This document shows positions 47,968-56,841 of a stretch of 64,000 bases of DNA, piece by piece. A program made the position numbers and the translations under genes. The notes under the pieces are model-generated. The model was not told the origin of the DNA and did not search any database. It was given only the letters and a program-made list of their open reading frames with translations. The stretch lies in assembly GCF_000814025.1 (NCBI RefSeq), contig NZ_JWLL01000005.1, positions 310,001 through 374,000 of the forward strand, in the 5' to 3' direction. The DNA comes from Tateyamaria sp. ANG-S1 (GTDB lineage Bacteria > Pseudomonadota > Alphaproteobacteria > Rhodobacterales > Rhodobacteraceae). Numbering within the stretch: the stretch's first letter is position 1; every line of letters starts with the position of its first letter.

Positions 47968-48553
47968 CTTTGAGCCTGCTTCTGATCTGCTGAACCACAG
48001 AATGAACCTGCGCGCGGGCATGTTCAACCGTATCGGTTTCGATGACAAAATCCGCGCGGGCACATTTATCTGCGCTTGGCATCTGCTTGGCGAGGATCGC
48101 TTCGAACTGTGCCTCTGTCATGGAACCCCTCGCCAGAACACGGGCGCGTTGGGTTTTGGCATCAACATGGACAACAGCAACCGCGTCCATGGCTGCATCG
48201 CCACCGGTTTCAAACAAAAGCGGGATGTCAAAAACGATGATGTCCGCGATGGTCTCGGCTATGAACGCGGCCCGGTCTTTTGTGACGAGCGGGTGCACAA
48301 TCGCCTCGATCCGTTTGAGGGCCGACGGATCCCCGGAAATGATCGAGCGCAGTGCGTCACGGGATACGGCACCGTTGATTACGGCATCAGGAAAATGCGC
48401 TTGCATAGGTGCAACCGCCGCACCACCCACATCATACAACTGGTGCACTGCGGCATCGGCGTCCCACAAGGCGCACCCTTCCTCGACAAACATCGCGGCC
48501 GTGGTCGATTTTCCCGTGCCGATAGAGCCGGTCAGGCCAAGCTTGAATGTCAT
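47960..48553 (-). CDS. coaE: Dephospho-CoA kinase
   Basis: Last step of CoA synthesis, phosphorylating dephospho-CoA. The 197 residues begin with the P-loop GLTGSIGTGKSTTA; WDADAAVHQLY, HPLVTKD and IPLLFETGGD are typical family motifs. It overlaps aroE (4 bases) and dnaQ (8 bases), so the genes form one operon. Confidence 0.95.
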   Translation of the reverse strand: MTFKLGLTGSIGTGKSTTAAMFVEEGCALWDADAAVHQLYDVGGAAVAPMQAHFPDAVINGAVSRDALRSIISGDPSALKRIEAIVHPLVTKDRAAFIAETIADIIVFDIPLLFETGGDAAMDAVAVVHVDAKTQRARVLARGSMTEAQFEAILAKQMPSADKCARADFVIETDTVEHARAQVHSVVQQIRSRLKDA

Positions 48554-49380
48554 CGCAAAGCGGCCGCACGTGTGGCGCTGTCAACGACGGGGCGACGGCC
48601 GAACCAACGCTCAAACGCTGGAACCGCCTGATGCAACAGCATTCCGAGACCGTCGACGGTGACGCATCCCTTAGCCTCCGCCGCGGCGAGAAGATCGGTC
48701 TTTAGCGGGGTATAGACAAGATCGGTCACTACCGTACCGGCGCGTAGGCCGTCGAGCGGTACGCGCATTGCCGGTTTACCAATCATGCCGAGGGATGTCG
48801 TGTTCACGATCAAAGCGGAATCTTCGAGGATATTTCCCGCCTGGACCCAATCAACAACCGATACCTTCTTGCCGAAATCATCGGCCAGTTTTTCCGCGCG
48901 CACACGGGTGCGGTTGGTCAAAAGGATTTCAGGCACACCGGCATCAAGAAGGGATGCAATCACCGCCCGTGCCGCACCGCCGGACCCAATAACGGTCGCA
49001 GGACCGGACTGAGGTGCCCAGTCAGGCGCACCTGCCTTAAGGTTTTCTATGAACCCGTACCCATCTGTATTATCAGCGTGGATCTGTCCGTCCTTGCGAA
49101 AGATCAGCGTATTCGCCGCCCCAATCAGTGTGGCCCGATCGGTGACAAGATCGGCCAGTTCGAGAGCGGCTTCCTTGTGCGGAATCGTGATGTTCACACC
49201 AACGAACCCGGCTTTGGGCAAAGTGCGCAGTACCGTCTCAAGGTCCTGGGCGGCGACATCCATGGGGATGTAGTCGCCTTTCAACCCCAGCGTCTTGAGC
49301 CAATGTCGATGCAGTTGCGGAGACTTGGAATGTGCTATGGGCGTTCCGATGACACCCGCCAAAGGAATTTTGTCGCTCAT
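48550..49380 (-). CDS. aroE: Shikimate dehydrogenase
   Basis: NADPH-dependent reduction of 3-dehydroshikimate in aromatic amino-acid synthesis. The 276 residues include shikimate-binding SKSPQLHRHWL, the catalytic Lys in NITIPHKEAAL, the Asp in DNTDGYGFIE, the NADP loop GSGGAARAVI and the C-terminal GLGMLLHQAVPAFERWFG. The gene is 16 bp downstream of maf on the same strand. Confidence 0.96.
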   Translation of the reverse strand: MSDKIPLAGVIGTPIAHSKSPQLHRHWLKTLGLKGDYIPMDVAAQDLETVLRTLPKAGFVGVNITIPHKEAALELADLVTDRATLIGAANTLIFRKDGQIHADNTDGYGFIENLKAGAPDWAPQSGPATVIGSGGAARAVIASLLDAGVPEILLTNRTRVRAEKLADDFGKKVSVVDWVQAGNILEDSALIVNTTSLGMIGKPAMRVPLDGLRAGTVVTDLVYTPLKTDLLAAAEAKGCVTVDGLGMLLHQAVPAFERWFGRRPVVDSATRAAALR

Positions 49381-49396
49381 CCGTACCCGCCTTCGA

Positions 49397-49996
49397 TTAT
49401 CCGTCGATCACTCCGCGCAGCGTCAGGAAAGCAAGCAGTTCCAGCAGCGGCATCCCAAGAACGTTGAAATAGTCCCCTTCGATGCTGTGAAACAGGCGTA
49501 CCCCCTCAGCCTCTAGCTGATATGCGCCAACTGAGTGCCGGATGTCATCCCAATTTCTGGTAATGTAGTCATTCAGGTAAGTGTCGGACACATTCCGCAT
49601 CCGCAGACGAACCTGACCGACATGGCGCCAGATCGGCTTGCCCTCATGATAAATCACGGCCGCAGACAGGAGCATATGCCGCTCACCGCGCATGGCGCGC
49701 AGTTGTTCGGCTGCATCCGATTGATCGCGGGGCTTTGACAGAATACCGCCGTCGAAGGCAAGAACCTGATCACAACCAATGACCATGGCATCTGGTACTT
49801 TGTCGGCGATCTTGCGCGCCTTCATCTCGGCCAAAGCATCGGCGATGTCCCGGGGCGGGGCGGCTTCGGCCAAAAGCGATTGCTTTATTGCATCCTCGTC
49901 CACGCGGGGCGCTTTGACTTCAAAGGATACGCCTGCATTGCGCAGCAGTTGCGCGCGGATTGTCGAGCCGGACGCAAGGATGATGGGGGTGGTCAT
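49397..49996 (-). CDS. maf: Maf family nucleotide pyrophosphatase
   Basis: House-cleaning nucleotide pyrophosphatase, 199 residues from the ATG at 49996. The N-terminal ILASGSTIRAQLLRNAG (with T-I in place of the usual S-P-R), PRVDEDAIK, GCDQVLAFDGGILSKPRD and the C-terminal GDYFNVLGMPLLELL define the family. The base choice cannot be set from sequence. Its Shine-Dalgarno sequence AGGGA lies inside a perfect 9-bp hairpin, so translation may be controlled. It is the first leftward gene from the origin region. Confidence 0.94.
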   Translation of the reverse strand: MTTPIILASGSTIRAQLLRNAGVSFEVKAPRVDEDAIKQSLLAEAAPPRDIADALAEMKARKIADKVPDAMVIGCDQVLAFDGGILSKPRDQSDAAEQLRAMRGERHMLLSAAVIYHEGKPIWRHVGQVRLRMRNVSDTYLNDYITRNWDDIRHSVGAYQLEAEGVRLFHSIEGDYFNVLGMPLLELLAFLTLRGVIDG

Positions 49997-50004
49997 GTGG
50001 ATAT
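49996..50004 (-). promoter_or_regulatory. DnaA box-like site 1
   Basis: ATATCCACA on the minus strand differs from TTATCCACA by one base. It overlaps the maf start codon. Confidence 0.45.
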
Positions 50005-50023
50005 CCCTGTGTGTCACAGGGAT
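50003..50023 (-). promoter_or_regulatory. Hairpin enclosing the maf ribosome binding site
   Basis: ATCCCTGTG and CACAGGGAT are perfect 9-bp arms around 3 bases. In the maf mRNA the second arm contains the AGGGA ribosome binding site, only 6 bases from the AUG. Confidence 0.55.
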
Positions 50024-50178
50024 GGAAGTGCGGGATCAAAGCGGTGAAGGCAAGATAGTTCAGCCCGAACCAAGCATTGTCCGCGAGTTTGAAGATCACT
50101 GCCAACGTTTCGTCCCGGGTGAGCAAGGACAAGTTACATCGTGGGGAGAAACAGGGATTTCATTGTTTTCACACACTC

Positions 50179-50187
50179 TTATCCACA
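50179..50187 (+). promoter_or_regulatory. DnaA box 2 (perfect)
   Basis: TTATCCACA, an exact match to the consensus high-affinity DnaA box, located 23 bases before the first AT-rich tract. Confidence 0.85.
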
Positions 50188-50284
50188 TTTATCATCAGTA
50201 TAGGATTTCCGTAAGTATATGTTTTTATTTATATTTATAACATCATCCACCGTCCAATGAACAAATCAGGTAAACGTATCAACC

Positions 50285-50293
50285 TGTGTGTAA
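50285..50293 (-). promoter_or_regulatory. DnaA box-like site 3 (weak)
   Basis: TTACACACA on the minus strand fits TTWTNCACA with one mismatch (position 4). Lies between the two AT-rich tracts. Confidence 0.35.
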
Positions 50294-50310
50294 GGCGTAG
50301 GGTAAGGGGA

Positions 50311-50319
50311 TAATCCACA
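50311..50319 (+). promoter_or_regulatory. DnaA box 4 (one mismatch)
   Basis: TAATCCACA differs from the consensus TTATCCACA at one base and lies 26 bases before the second AT-rich tract. Confidence 0.55.
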
Positions 50320-50408
50320 GAACGCGACGCCCCTACCAAATCATCATCTCTTTTCTTTCTTATATTTATTTATAAGGGTAGCGCAGAACGACTTGAGCAG
50401 GCGAAGAC

Positions 50409-50855
50409 ATGGATTTCATCATCTCACTCTATCCGTGGATCAAGGCGTTTCACATCATGGCTGTCATCGCGTGGATGGCTGCGTTGTTCTACCTGCCTCG
50501 GCTGTACGTCTACCACACAGAAAGTGTTGGTCTTGAGGGAGAGACCCATGCCTTGTTCCAGACGATGGAGTACAAGCTGCTGAAGGTCATCATGAACCCA
50601 GCGATGATTGCAACATGGGTTTTTGGGCTGCTGCTTGCTTCAATTCCTGGTGTGATCGATTGGGGTGCCGTTTGGCCCTGGACGAAGCTGATTGGCATTC
50701 TTGCCATGTCCGGTTTTCACGGATGGCTCGGCAAGCAGCGCAAGGCATTCGCCGCCGGTGGACCGGTAAAGACGGGTCGCCAATACCGGATGATGAATGA
50801 GGTTCCAACGCTTTTGATGGTTCTGATTGTCTTGTCGGTGGTCGTGAAGTTCTGA
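50409..50855 (+). CDS. hemJ: Protoporphyrinogen IX oxidase HemJ
   Basis: Membrane enzyme oxidising protoporphyrinogen IX to protoporphyrin IX, the HemG/HemY-independent type common in alphaproteobacteria. The 148 residues form four transmembrane helices, with the conserved block KAFHIMAVIAWMAALFYLPRLYVYH holding the two key histidines and the C-terminal RMMNEVPTLLM. It is the first rightward gene from the origin region; in related genomes a hem gene is also found beside the origin. Confidence 0.95.
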   Translation: MDFIISLYPWIKAFHIMAVIAWMAALFYLPRLYVYHTESVGLEGETHALFQTMEYKLLKVIMNPAMIATWVFGLLLASIPGVIDWGAVWPWTKLIGILAMSGFHGWLGKQRKAFAAGGPVKTGRQYRMMNEVPTLLMVLIVLSVVVKF

Positions 50856-50978
50856 TTTCATTGACTCCACGGGTTCCAGCACCTATGTGCTGCCTCGCAC
50901 CCCGTCCGGGGATCGCACACAGCTATAACAATTGACTGGACGCGCACCGCTGTACAACGGCGGGCCAAGAGTATTCCC

Positions 50979-52250
50979 ATGACCGCAGAACGCCTCGCCC
51001 TTGCTGACCTCAAGGCGCAAAGCCCCAAAGACCTCCTTGCCATGGCAGAGGAGCTGGAGATCGAAAACGCCTCGACCATGCGGAAGGGTGAGATGATGTT
51101 CCAGATCCTGCGCGAACGCGCGGATGAGGGGTGGGAGATTTCCGGTGACGGTGTGCTTGAGGTTCTGCAGGACGGGTTTGGCTTCCTGCGTTCGCCCGAG
51201 GCGAATTATCTGCCGGGCCCCGATGACATCTATGTTTCGCCCGAGATGATCCGGCAGTATTCGCTGCGGACCGGTGATACCATCGAGGGTGTGATCAAAG
51301 CGCCCGACGACAATGAACGCTATTTTGCCCTTACCAACGCGACGAAGATCAATTTTGAAGAGCCGGAAAAGGCAAAGCACAAGATTGCCTTTGATAACCT
51401 GACGCCGCTTTATCCCGACGAGCGTTTGACGCTTGAGAAGAAGGACCCGACGACCAAGGATCGGTCTGCACGTATCATCGACCTTGTGGCCCCTATCGGG
51501 AAAGGGCAGCGGTCCCTGATCATGGCGCCGCCGCGGACGGGTAAGACAGTGCTCTTGCAAAATATCGCATCCAGCATCGAGGAAAACCATCCTGAGTGCT
51601 ATCTGATCGTTCTGTTGATCGACGAGCGGCCGGAAGAGGTGACCGACATGCAGCGGTCTGTTCGGGGCGAGGTTGTGAGCTCGACCTTCGATGAACCGGC
51701 GACGCGCCACGTGGCTGTGTCTGAAATGGTGATCGAAAAAGCCAAACGGCTGGTCGAGCATAAACGAGATGTTGTTATCTTACTAGATTCGATCACAAGA
51801 CTTGGTAGGGCGTTCAACACTGTGGTCCCATCCTCGGGCAAGGTTTTGACCGGTGGTGTGGATGCCAATGCTCTGCAGCGTCCCAAGCGGTTCTTCGGTG
51901 CGGCCCGCAACATTGAAGAAGGCGGATCGCTTACTATCATCGCGACGGGTCTGATCGAGACGGGCAGCCGGATGGATGAGGTGATCTTTGAAGAATTCAA
52001 AGGCACTGGTAACTCGGAAATCGTGCTGGATCGTAAGATCGCGGATAAGCGCGTGTTCCCGGCTATCGACATCCTCAAGTCCGGTACACGGAAAGAGGAT
52101 TTGTTGGTCGACAAGACAGACCTCGCGAAAACCTTCGTGCTGCGCCGGATCCTTAATCCGATGGGGACCACCGATGCCATTGAGTTCCTGATTTCGAAGT
52201 TGAAACAGACGAAGACAAACAGCGAGTTCTTCGATTCCATGAACACCTGA
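50979..52250 (+). CDS. rho: Transcription termination factor Rho
   Basis: Hexameric RNA helicase for factor-dependent termination. The 423 residues contain the N-terminal Rho domain ([20 protein letters not shown]), the cold-shock RNA-binding domain with [22 protein letters not shown], Walker [15 protein letters not shown], Walker [15 protein letters not shown] and the Q/R loops. It precedes mnmE by 22 bp in the conserved origin-to-parB order. Many genes here lack U-rich terminators, so Rho should matter. Confidence 0.98.
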   Translation: MTAERLALADLKAQSPKDLLAMAEELEIENASTMRKGEMMFQILRERADEGWEISGDGVLEVLQDGFGFLRSPEANYLPGPDDIYVSPEMIRQYSLRTGDTIEGVIKAPDDNERYFALTNATKINFEEPEKAKHKIAFDNLTPLYPDERLTLEKKDPTTKDRSARIIDLVAPIGKGQRSLIMAPPRTGKTVLLQNIASSIEENHPECYLIVLLIDERPEEVTDMQRSVRGEVVSSTFDEPATRHVAVSEMVIEKAKRLVEHKRDVVILLDSITRLGRAFNTVVPSSGKVLTGGVDANALQRPKRFFGAARNIEEGGSLTIIATGLIETGSRMDEVIFEEFKGTGNSEIVLDRKIADKRVFPAIDILKSGTRKEDLLVDKTDLAKTFVLRRILNPMGTTDAIEFLISKLKQTKTNSEFFDSMNT

Positions 52251-52272
52251 TCCATTCGCCGGAGGAAGAGGG

Positions 52273-53556
52273 ATGGATACAATCTTTGCCCTCGCCACGG
52301 CGCAGGGGCGTGCCGGTGTCGCCGTTGTCCGTATATCCGGAGCGGCGGCGAAGGCAGTCGCCACGCAGCTTTGCTCTGACCTTCCAGCGTCTCGGGGCAT
52401 GGCTACGCGGATTCTGCGCCGTTCAGACGGTCAGGTTCTGGATCATGCGCTGGTCCTTGTCTTTGACGCGCCACGCAGCTTTACCGGCGAAGATGTGGTT
52501 GAGCTTCATCTGCATGGCAGTATCGCTGTCGTGTCCGCCGTTTTGAGAGAGCTTTCCAAAACAGACGCTCGGCTAGCGGAACCAGGGGAGTTCACACGGC
52601 GCGCCCTGGAAAACAACAAGATGGATTTGGCGCAAGTCGAAGGCTTGGGCGATCTGATTGAGGCAGAGACCGAAGCGCAACGGCTACAAGCGCTGCGCAC
52701 GGTTTCCGGCGAGCTTGGGCAACGGATTGAAGTCTGGCGCAGCCTTTTGATTCGTGCTGCTGCATTGATTGAAGTGACAATCGACTTTGCGGACGAGGAT
52801 GTTCCGGTTGATGTCACGCCAGAAGTGCTGGATCTCTTGAAGCAGGTTACCGAAGACGTTGATGATCAGCTGCAAGGTTTTGCGTCCGCTGAAAGGATCA
52901 GGACGGGCTTCGAGGTTGCCATTGTAGGTGCGCCAAACGCTGGTAAATCCACACTCCTGAACACTTTGGCAAAACGCGATGCAGCGATCACGTCCGATAT
53001 CGCTGGCACGACGCGGGATGTCATTGAAGTGCGGATGGATCTTGGCGGTTTGCCGGTGACGCTTCTTGATACGGCTGGCTTGCGTGATACGGGTGACAGG
53101 CTGGAGGCAGAAGGGATTGCGCGCGCATTTTCGCGCGCGAAGGACGCTGACTTGCGTGTTTTTCTGATTGAACCCGGGGAAGACTTGGGTGTTCTTGTTC
53201 AAGACGGCGATGTGGTGCGTGCACCAAAGGCGGATATCAGGAGGGACGCAGTGCCTTCCGTATCTGGGCTTAGCGGCCATGGTGTTGATACTTTGGTCAA
53301 GGAAGTGACTCAGGCACTTTTGAGCCGCAGTCAGTCCGCTGGCCTGGCCACACACGAACGGCATCGATCGGCGATGGAGAATGCCTTGAGTGATTTATCG
53401 TCGGCGTCTGTGCTGGTTGCGGCAGGTCCGGATCAGTACGAAATTGCTGCAGACCAAATGCGCATCGCGATTCGCTCTTTGGAAGCTGTCGTCGGGCGTG
53501 TAGACGTAGAAAACCTTTTGGACGAAATCTTTTCCAGCTTTTGCCTGGGTAAGTGA
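52273..53556 (+). CDS. mnmE: tRNA modification GTPase MnmE (TrmE)
   Basis: GTPase that with MnmG installs the cmnm5 group on wobble uridine. It has GGAGGAAGAG before the ATG; 427 residues. The tetrahydrofolate-binding N-domain begins [22 protein letters not shown], the G domain has [12 protein letters not shown] and DIAGTTRD with [10 protein letters not shown], and the C-terminus ends in the CLGK motif (C-x-G-K). The NKxD element is not obvious, the sequence around [12 protein letters not shown] being divergent. The stop overlaps the mnmG start (TGATG). Confidence 0.96.
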   Translation: MDTIFALATAQGRAGVAVVRISGAAAKAVATQLCSDLPASRGMATRILRRSDGQVLDHALVLVFDAPRSFTGEDVVELHLHGSIAVVSAVLRELSKTDARLAEPGEFTRRALENNKMDLAQVEGLGDLIEAETEAQRLQALRTVSGELGQRIEVWRSLLIRAAALIEVTIDFADEDVPVDVTPEVLDLLKQVTEDVDDQLQGFASAERIRTGFEVAIVGAPNAGKSTLLNTLAKRDAAITSDIAGTTRDVIEVRMDLGGLPVTLLDTAGLRDTGDRLEAEGIARAFSRAKDADLRVFLIEPGEDLGVLVQDGDVVRAPKADIRRDAVPSVSGLSGHGVDTLVKEVTQALLSRSQSAGLATHERHRSAMENALSDLSSASVLVAAGPDQYEIAADQMRIAIRSLEAVVGRVDVENLLDEIFSSFCLGK

Positions 53557-55430
53557 TGGGAGTGTTTCACGTGAAACATTTTGACGTCATCGTTATCGGC
53601 GGCGGTCACGCTGGAACCGAAGCGGCACATGCTTCGGCCCGCATGGGTGTTTCCACGGCTTTGGTCACAATGAAGCGCTCGGGCATTGGGGTTATGTCCT
53701 GCAATCCCGCAATTGGTGGTTTGGGCAAAGGGCATCTAGTTCGAGAAATTGATGCTATGGATGGAGTCATGGGACGGGTCGCTGATGCTTCCGGCATCCA
53801 GTTCCGCTTGTTGAACCGTCGTAAGGGTCCGGCTGTTCAAGGTCCGCGTACACAATCTGATCGTACCGTCTATCAGGCGACTATGTTGAAGCTGACCGAG
53901 TCGGCGCCTAACCTGACAGTCATCGAAGGCGAGGTCGTTGATTTTCGGATGAACGGTAAAGACGTCGCTGGCGTTGTGCTGAGTGATGGTAGTGAAATTC
54001 CATCGTCGGCGGTTATTTTGACAACAGGCACATTTCTTCGCGGTGTCATTCATATCGGCGATATGTCCTATTCCGGTGGACGTATTGGGGATGACGCATC
54101 GGTCCCGCTTGCTGATCGTTTGGATGGTTTTGGATTGCCGATGGGTCGGTTGAAAACCGGGACGCCGCCCAGGTTGGACGGTAGAACGATCAACTGGGAC
54201 ATTTTAGAGGAACAAGAAGCGGACGAAGAGCCAAGTCTGTTTTCCTTCCTGTCCAAGTCAGCGCCGCTGCCGCAGGTCGCCTGCGGTATCACCCATACCA
54301 ACAGTAGGACTCACGACATCATTCGCCAGAACCTCGATAGGTCTGCCATGTATGGGGGGCACATAGAGGGTGTCGGGCCAAGGTATTGTCCGTCTATCGA
54401 AGACAAAATCGTTCGCTTTGCGGATAAAGACAGCCATCAGGTTTTTCTTGAGCCTGAAGGTCTGAATGACGATACGATCTACCCTAATGGTATTTCCACA
54501 TCTTTGCCTGCAGACGTCCAACTGCAATACGTGCATTCCATTGTGGGTCTGGAGCGTGCCGAAATTCTGCAGCCGGGCTACGCTATCGAATATGACTACA
54601 TTGACCCACGCGCTCTGAACGCAAGTTTGGCGTTGCGTGGGGTGAACGGCCTTTTCCTTGCTGGGCAAATCAACGGTACAACCGGATATGAAGAGGCTGC
54701 TGCGCAAGGTTTGGTTGCTGGTCTGAATGCTGCCAGTGCTGTGTTGGACGGTGATCCGGTGCATTTTCGCCGTGACGAGAGCTATATCGGCGTGATGATT
54801 GATGATCTGACGACTCGCGGTGTTTCCGAGCCGTATAGAATGTTCACATCACGTGCAGAGTTTCGATTGTCCTTGCGCGCAGATAATGCTGATCAACGGC
54901 TGACAGAGTTTGGGTGCCAGATCGGTTGCGTGAGTGATGAAAGATTTTCGCTGTTCGATCAGAAGCGGGAAAAGCTGTCGGGCCTGCGTAGGCAACTCGA
55001 CGCGGTTCAGTTCACGCCCAAAGAGATCGCAGCGCGTGGCGTTCGCATAAATCAGGATGGGACAAAGAGAACACCGTTTCAGCTTTTGGCTTTTCCGGAT
55101 GTTACGTTTGCGCAGATCGCTGATCTGGTTCCTGAAGCAAAGGGCTACGCGCCGGACATTCAAGAGCAGATAGCCCGTGATGCCTTGTACGCCAACTACA
55201 TTGCGCGGCAGCGCAAGGATATTGAAAAACTGCGTAAGGATGAGCAGCTGAAGATCCCGGCTGGCTTCGATTACTCAGAAATTTCAGGTCTCTCCTCTGA
55301 GCTGAAGTCGAAGCTTTCCACGGTTGCACCGGTGGACCTGGCGCAAGCTGGGCGTATCGACGGAATGACGCCAGCGGCACTTGCCCTCATTCTTGGGCGG
55401 ATTCGACTGCTTGAAAAGAAATCTGCATGA
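53556..55430 (+). CDS. mnmG: MnmG (GidA) tRNA uridine modification enzyme
   Basis: FAD-dependent partner of MnmE. The start at 53556 overlaps the mnmE stop by one base and gives 624 residues; a GTG three bases upstream is possible. The FAD loop is [19 protein letters not shown], followed by [34 protein letters not shown] and [20 protein letters not shown]. The codons for FHVKH near the N-terminus lie on a perfect parS site, explaining that motif. It is translationally coupled to rsmG. Confidence 0.97.
   Translation: MGVFHVKHFDVIVIGGGHAGTEAAHASARMGVSTALVTMKRSGIGVMSCNPAIGGLGKGHLVREIDAMDGVMGRVADASGIQFRLLNRRKGPAVQGPRTQSDRTVYQATMLKLTESAPNLTVIEGEVVDFRMNGKDVAGVVLSDGSEIPSSAVILTTGTFLRGVIHIGDMSYSGGRIGDDASVPLADRLDGFGLPMGRLKTGTPPRLDGRTINWDILEEQEADEEPSLFSFLSKSAPLPQVACGITHTNSRTHDIIRQNLDRSAMYGGHIEGVGPRYCPSIEDKIVRFADKDSHQVFLEPEGLNDDTIYPNGISTSLPADVQLQYVHSIVGLERAEILQPGYAIEYDYIDPRALNASLALRGVNGLFLAGQINGTTGYEEAAAQGLVAGLNAASAVLDGDPVHFRRDESYIGVMIDDLTTRGVSEPYRMFTSRAEFRLSLRADNADQRLTEFGCQIGCVSDERFSLFDQKREKLSGLRRQLDAVQFTPKEIAARGVRINQDGTKRTPFQLLAFPDVTFAQIADLVPEAKGYAPDIQEQIARDALYANYIARQRKDIEKLRKDEQLKIPAGFDYSEISGLSSELKSKLSTVAPVDLAQAGRIDGMTPAALALILGRIRLLEKKSA
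53563..53578. other. parS site 1 (ParB-binding)
   Basis: TGTTTCACGTGAAACA, a perfect 16-bp palindrome and the consensus bacterial parS. It lies inside the 5' end of mnmG, about 3.4 kb from the putative origin and 3.3 kb from parB. Confidence 0.95.
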
Positions 55431-56038
55431 TCAGAGTTCCTGATTGGCTGCCATACGATGTTTCACGTGAAACATTGGAGAAGTTGCATGCTTACTCTGC
55501 GCTAATCCATAAGTGGAATCCCAGAATCAACTTGGTTGCACGATCAACACTTCAGGATTTGGAAGACAGACACATCTGGGACAGTGCCCAAGTGTATATA
55601 GATCGGGATGGCGGCTGGGTTGATTTCGGCAGCGGAGGTGGCCTGCCAGGTGTTGTTGTTGCAATCCTTGCTGACGGGTTCGGCGATGATCTTTCGGTGA
55701 CGCTCGTTGAAAGCGATCAAAGGAAGGCGGCCTTTTTGCGCACTTGCGCACGAGAGCTGGAAATTCCCATGAAGGTCATCGCCAGCCGCGTTGAAAGTAT
55801 TGCTGCGCTGAACGCTTACACAATATCTGCGCGTGCTCTGGCACCGCTTGATATGTTGCTTGGTTTTGCCGATCACCATTTGGCGGCGGACGGACTTTGC
55901 GTCTTTCAAAAGGGCGAACAGTGGCGACGTGAAATTGCCGATGCCGAAAGAAACTGGCGGTTTTCATACGAAGTGATGCACAGTAAAACCAAAAGCGAAG
56001 CAGTCGTCCTGCAAATCAAGGATATCCAGCGTGTCTGA
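55427..56038 (+). CDS. rsmG: 16S rRNA m7G527 methyltransferase RsmG (GidB)
   Basis: SAM-dependent methyltransferase acting on G527 of 16S rRNA; loss gives low-level streptomycin resistance in other bacteria. The 203 residues carry [22 protein letters not shown], the SAM loop [15 protein letters not shown] and the [11 protein letters not shown] motif. The DVSRET residues near the N-terminus are encoded by the second parS site. Overlaps: 4 bases with mnmG and 8 with parA. Confidence 0.96.
   Translation: MIRVPDWLPYDVSRETLEKLHAYSALIHKWNPRINLVARSTLQDLEDRHIWDSAQVYIDRDGGWVDFGSGGGLPGVVVAILADGFGDDLSVTLVESDQRKAAFLRTCARELEIPMKVIASRVESIAALNAYTISARALAPLDMLLGFADHHLAADGLCVFQKGEQWRREIADAERNWRFSYEVMHSKTKSEAVVLQIKDIQRV
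55459..55474. other. parS site 2 (ParB-binding)
   Basis: A second exact TGTTTCACGTGAAACA, inside the 5' part of rsmG, 1,896 bp (start to start) from parS site 1 and 1.4 kb before parB. Confidence 0.95.
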
Positions 56039-56840
56039 CCCCACGCGGCCGCCAGGGCCCAAAATCATCTCTGTCGCCAATCAAAAGGGTGGTGTGGGCA
56101 AAACCACAACAACCATCAACCTTGCCGCAGCATTGGTTGAGTTGGGAAACAGGGTTCTCGTTGTCGATTTGGACCCTCAAGGCAATGCATCCACTGGTTT
56201 GGGCATCGAAATGGATGATCGCGAGCGTACGACTTATGATCTGTTGCTTGAGGATGTTGCGCTAGAGGATGTGATCCTCGCGACGGATATCGAAGATCTT
56301 GCGATTGTGCCAGCGACCGTTGACCTTAGCTCGGCCGATATTGAGCTTATTTCAAACGAAAGGCGTAGCTTTTTGCTGCATGATGCTTTGCGGCAGACTG
56401 ACATAGACGCCTATGAGTTTGACTTCGTTTTAATCGATTGCCCGCCGTCGCTGAACCTTTTGACGGTCAATGCGATGATCGCATCGCATTCCATATTGGT
56501 GCCGCTTCAAAGTGAATTCTTTGCGCTTGAGGGCCTGTCGCAGTTGATGCTGACCGTCCGGGAGGTTCGGCAAACCGGCAATCCCAATTTGCGGATCGAA
56601 GGTGTCGTGCTGACAATGCACGATGCGCGTAACAATCTGAGCCAACAGGTTGAGCAGGACGCGCGTGATAATCTTGGGGACATTGTGTTCAAGACGCGGA
56701 TACCGCGCAACGTGCGAGTAAGTGAAGCGCCGTCGTTCGCGCTTCCGGTTCTTTCGTATGATAGCATGTCCAAGGGCGCAATCGCCTATCGTGACCTGGC
56801 CAAAGAACTGGTCGCCAACAATGCAGCAGTGGGGGCCTAA
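56031..56840 (+). CDS. parA: Chromosome-partitioning ATPase ParA
   Basis: Walker-type ATPase that moves ParB-parS complexes. It starts with GTG at 56031, overlapping rsmG by 8 bases, and has 269 residues. The deviant Walker A NQKGGVGKTTTTINLA (both lysines present), VVDLDPQGNAST and DFVLIDCPPSLNLLT are canonical. The absence of a long N-terminal DNA-binding domain marks it as the chromosomal (type Ia Soj-like) form. Confidence 0.97.
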   Translation: MSDPTRPPGPKIISVANQKGGVGKTTTTINLAAALVELGNRVLVVDLDPQGNASTGLGIEMDDRERTTYDLLLEDVALEDVILATDIEDLAIVPATVDLSSADIELISNERRSFLLHDALRQTDIDAYEFDFVLIDCPPSLNLLTVNAMIASHSILVPLQSEFFALEGLSQLMLTVREVRQTGNPNLRIEGVVLTMHDARNNLSQQVEQDARDNLGDIVFKTRIPRNVRVSEAPSFALPVLSYDSMSKGAIAYRDLAKELVANNAAVGA

Positions 56841-56841
56841 C

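Larger units (their letters stand above)
49997..50408. other. Probable chromosomal replication origin (oriC)
   Basis: A 412-bp gene-free gap between divergent maf and hemJ. It contains a perfect DnaA box, a one-mismatch box at 50311, one overlapping the maf start and a weaker TTACACACA at 50285. Two very AT-rich tracts (about 50211-50241 and 50346-50375), unlike the GC-rich surroundings, are candidate unwinding elements. The flanking order dnaQ-coaE-aroE-maf on one side and rho-mnmE-mnmG-rsmG-parA-parB on the other is that of the Caulobacter origin. No TTAA occurs, so there is no CtrA box. Confidence 0.8.

Noticed and set aside
49779-50240. Plus-strand reading frame across the maf start and the origin region
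   Set aside because: It is antisense to maf in its first half and runs into AT-rich origin sequence, with no protein-like composition.
52273-53556. mnmE as degenerate because the NKxD motif is not obvious
   Set aside because: P-loop, switch regions and C-terminal C-x-G-K are intact and no frameshift is seen; a divergent base-recognition motif is the simpler reading.
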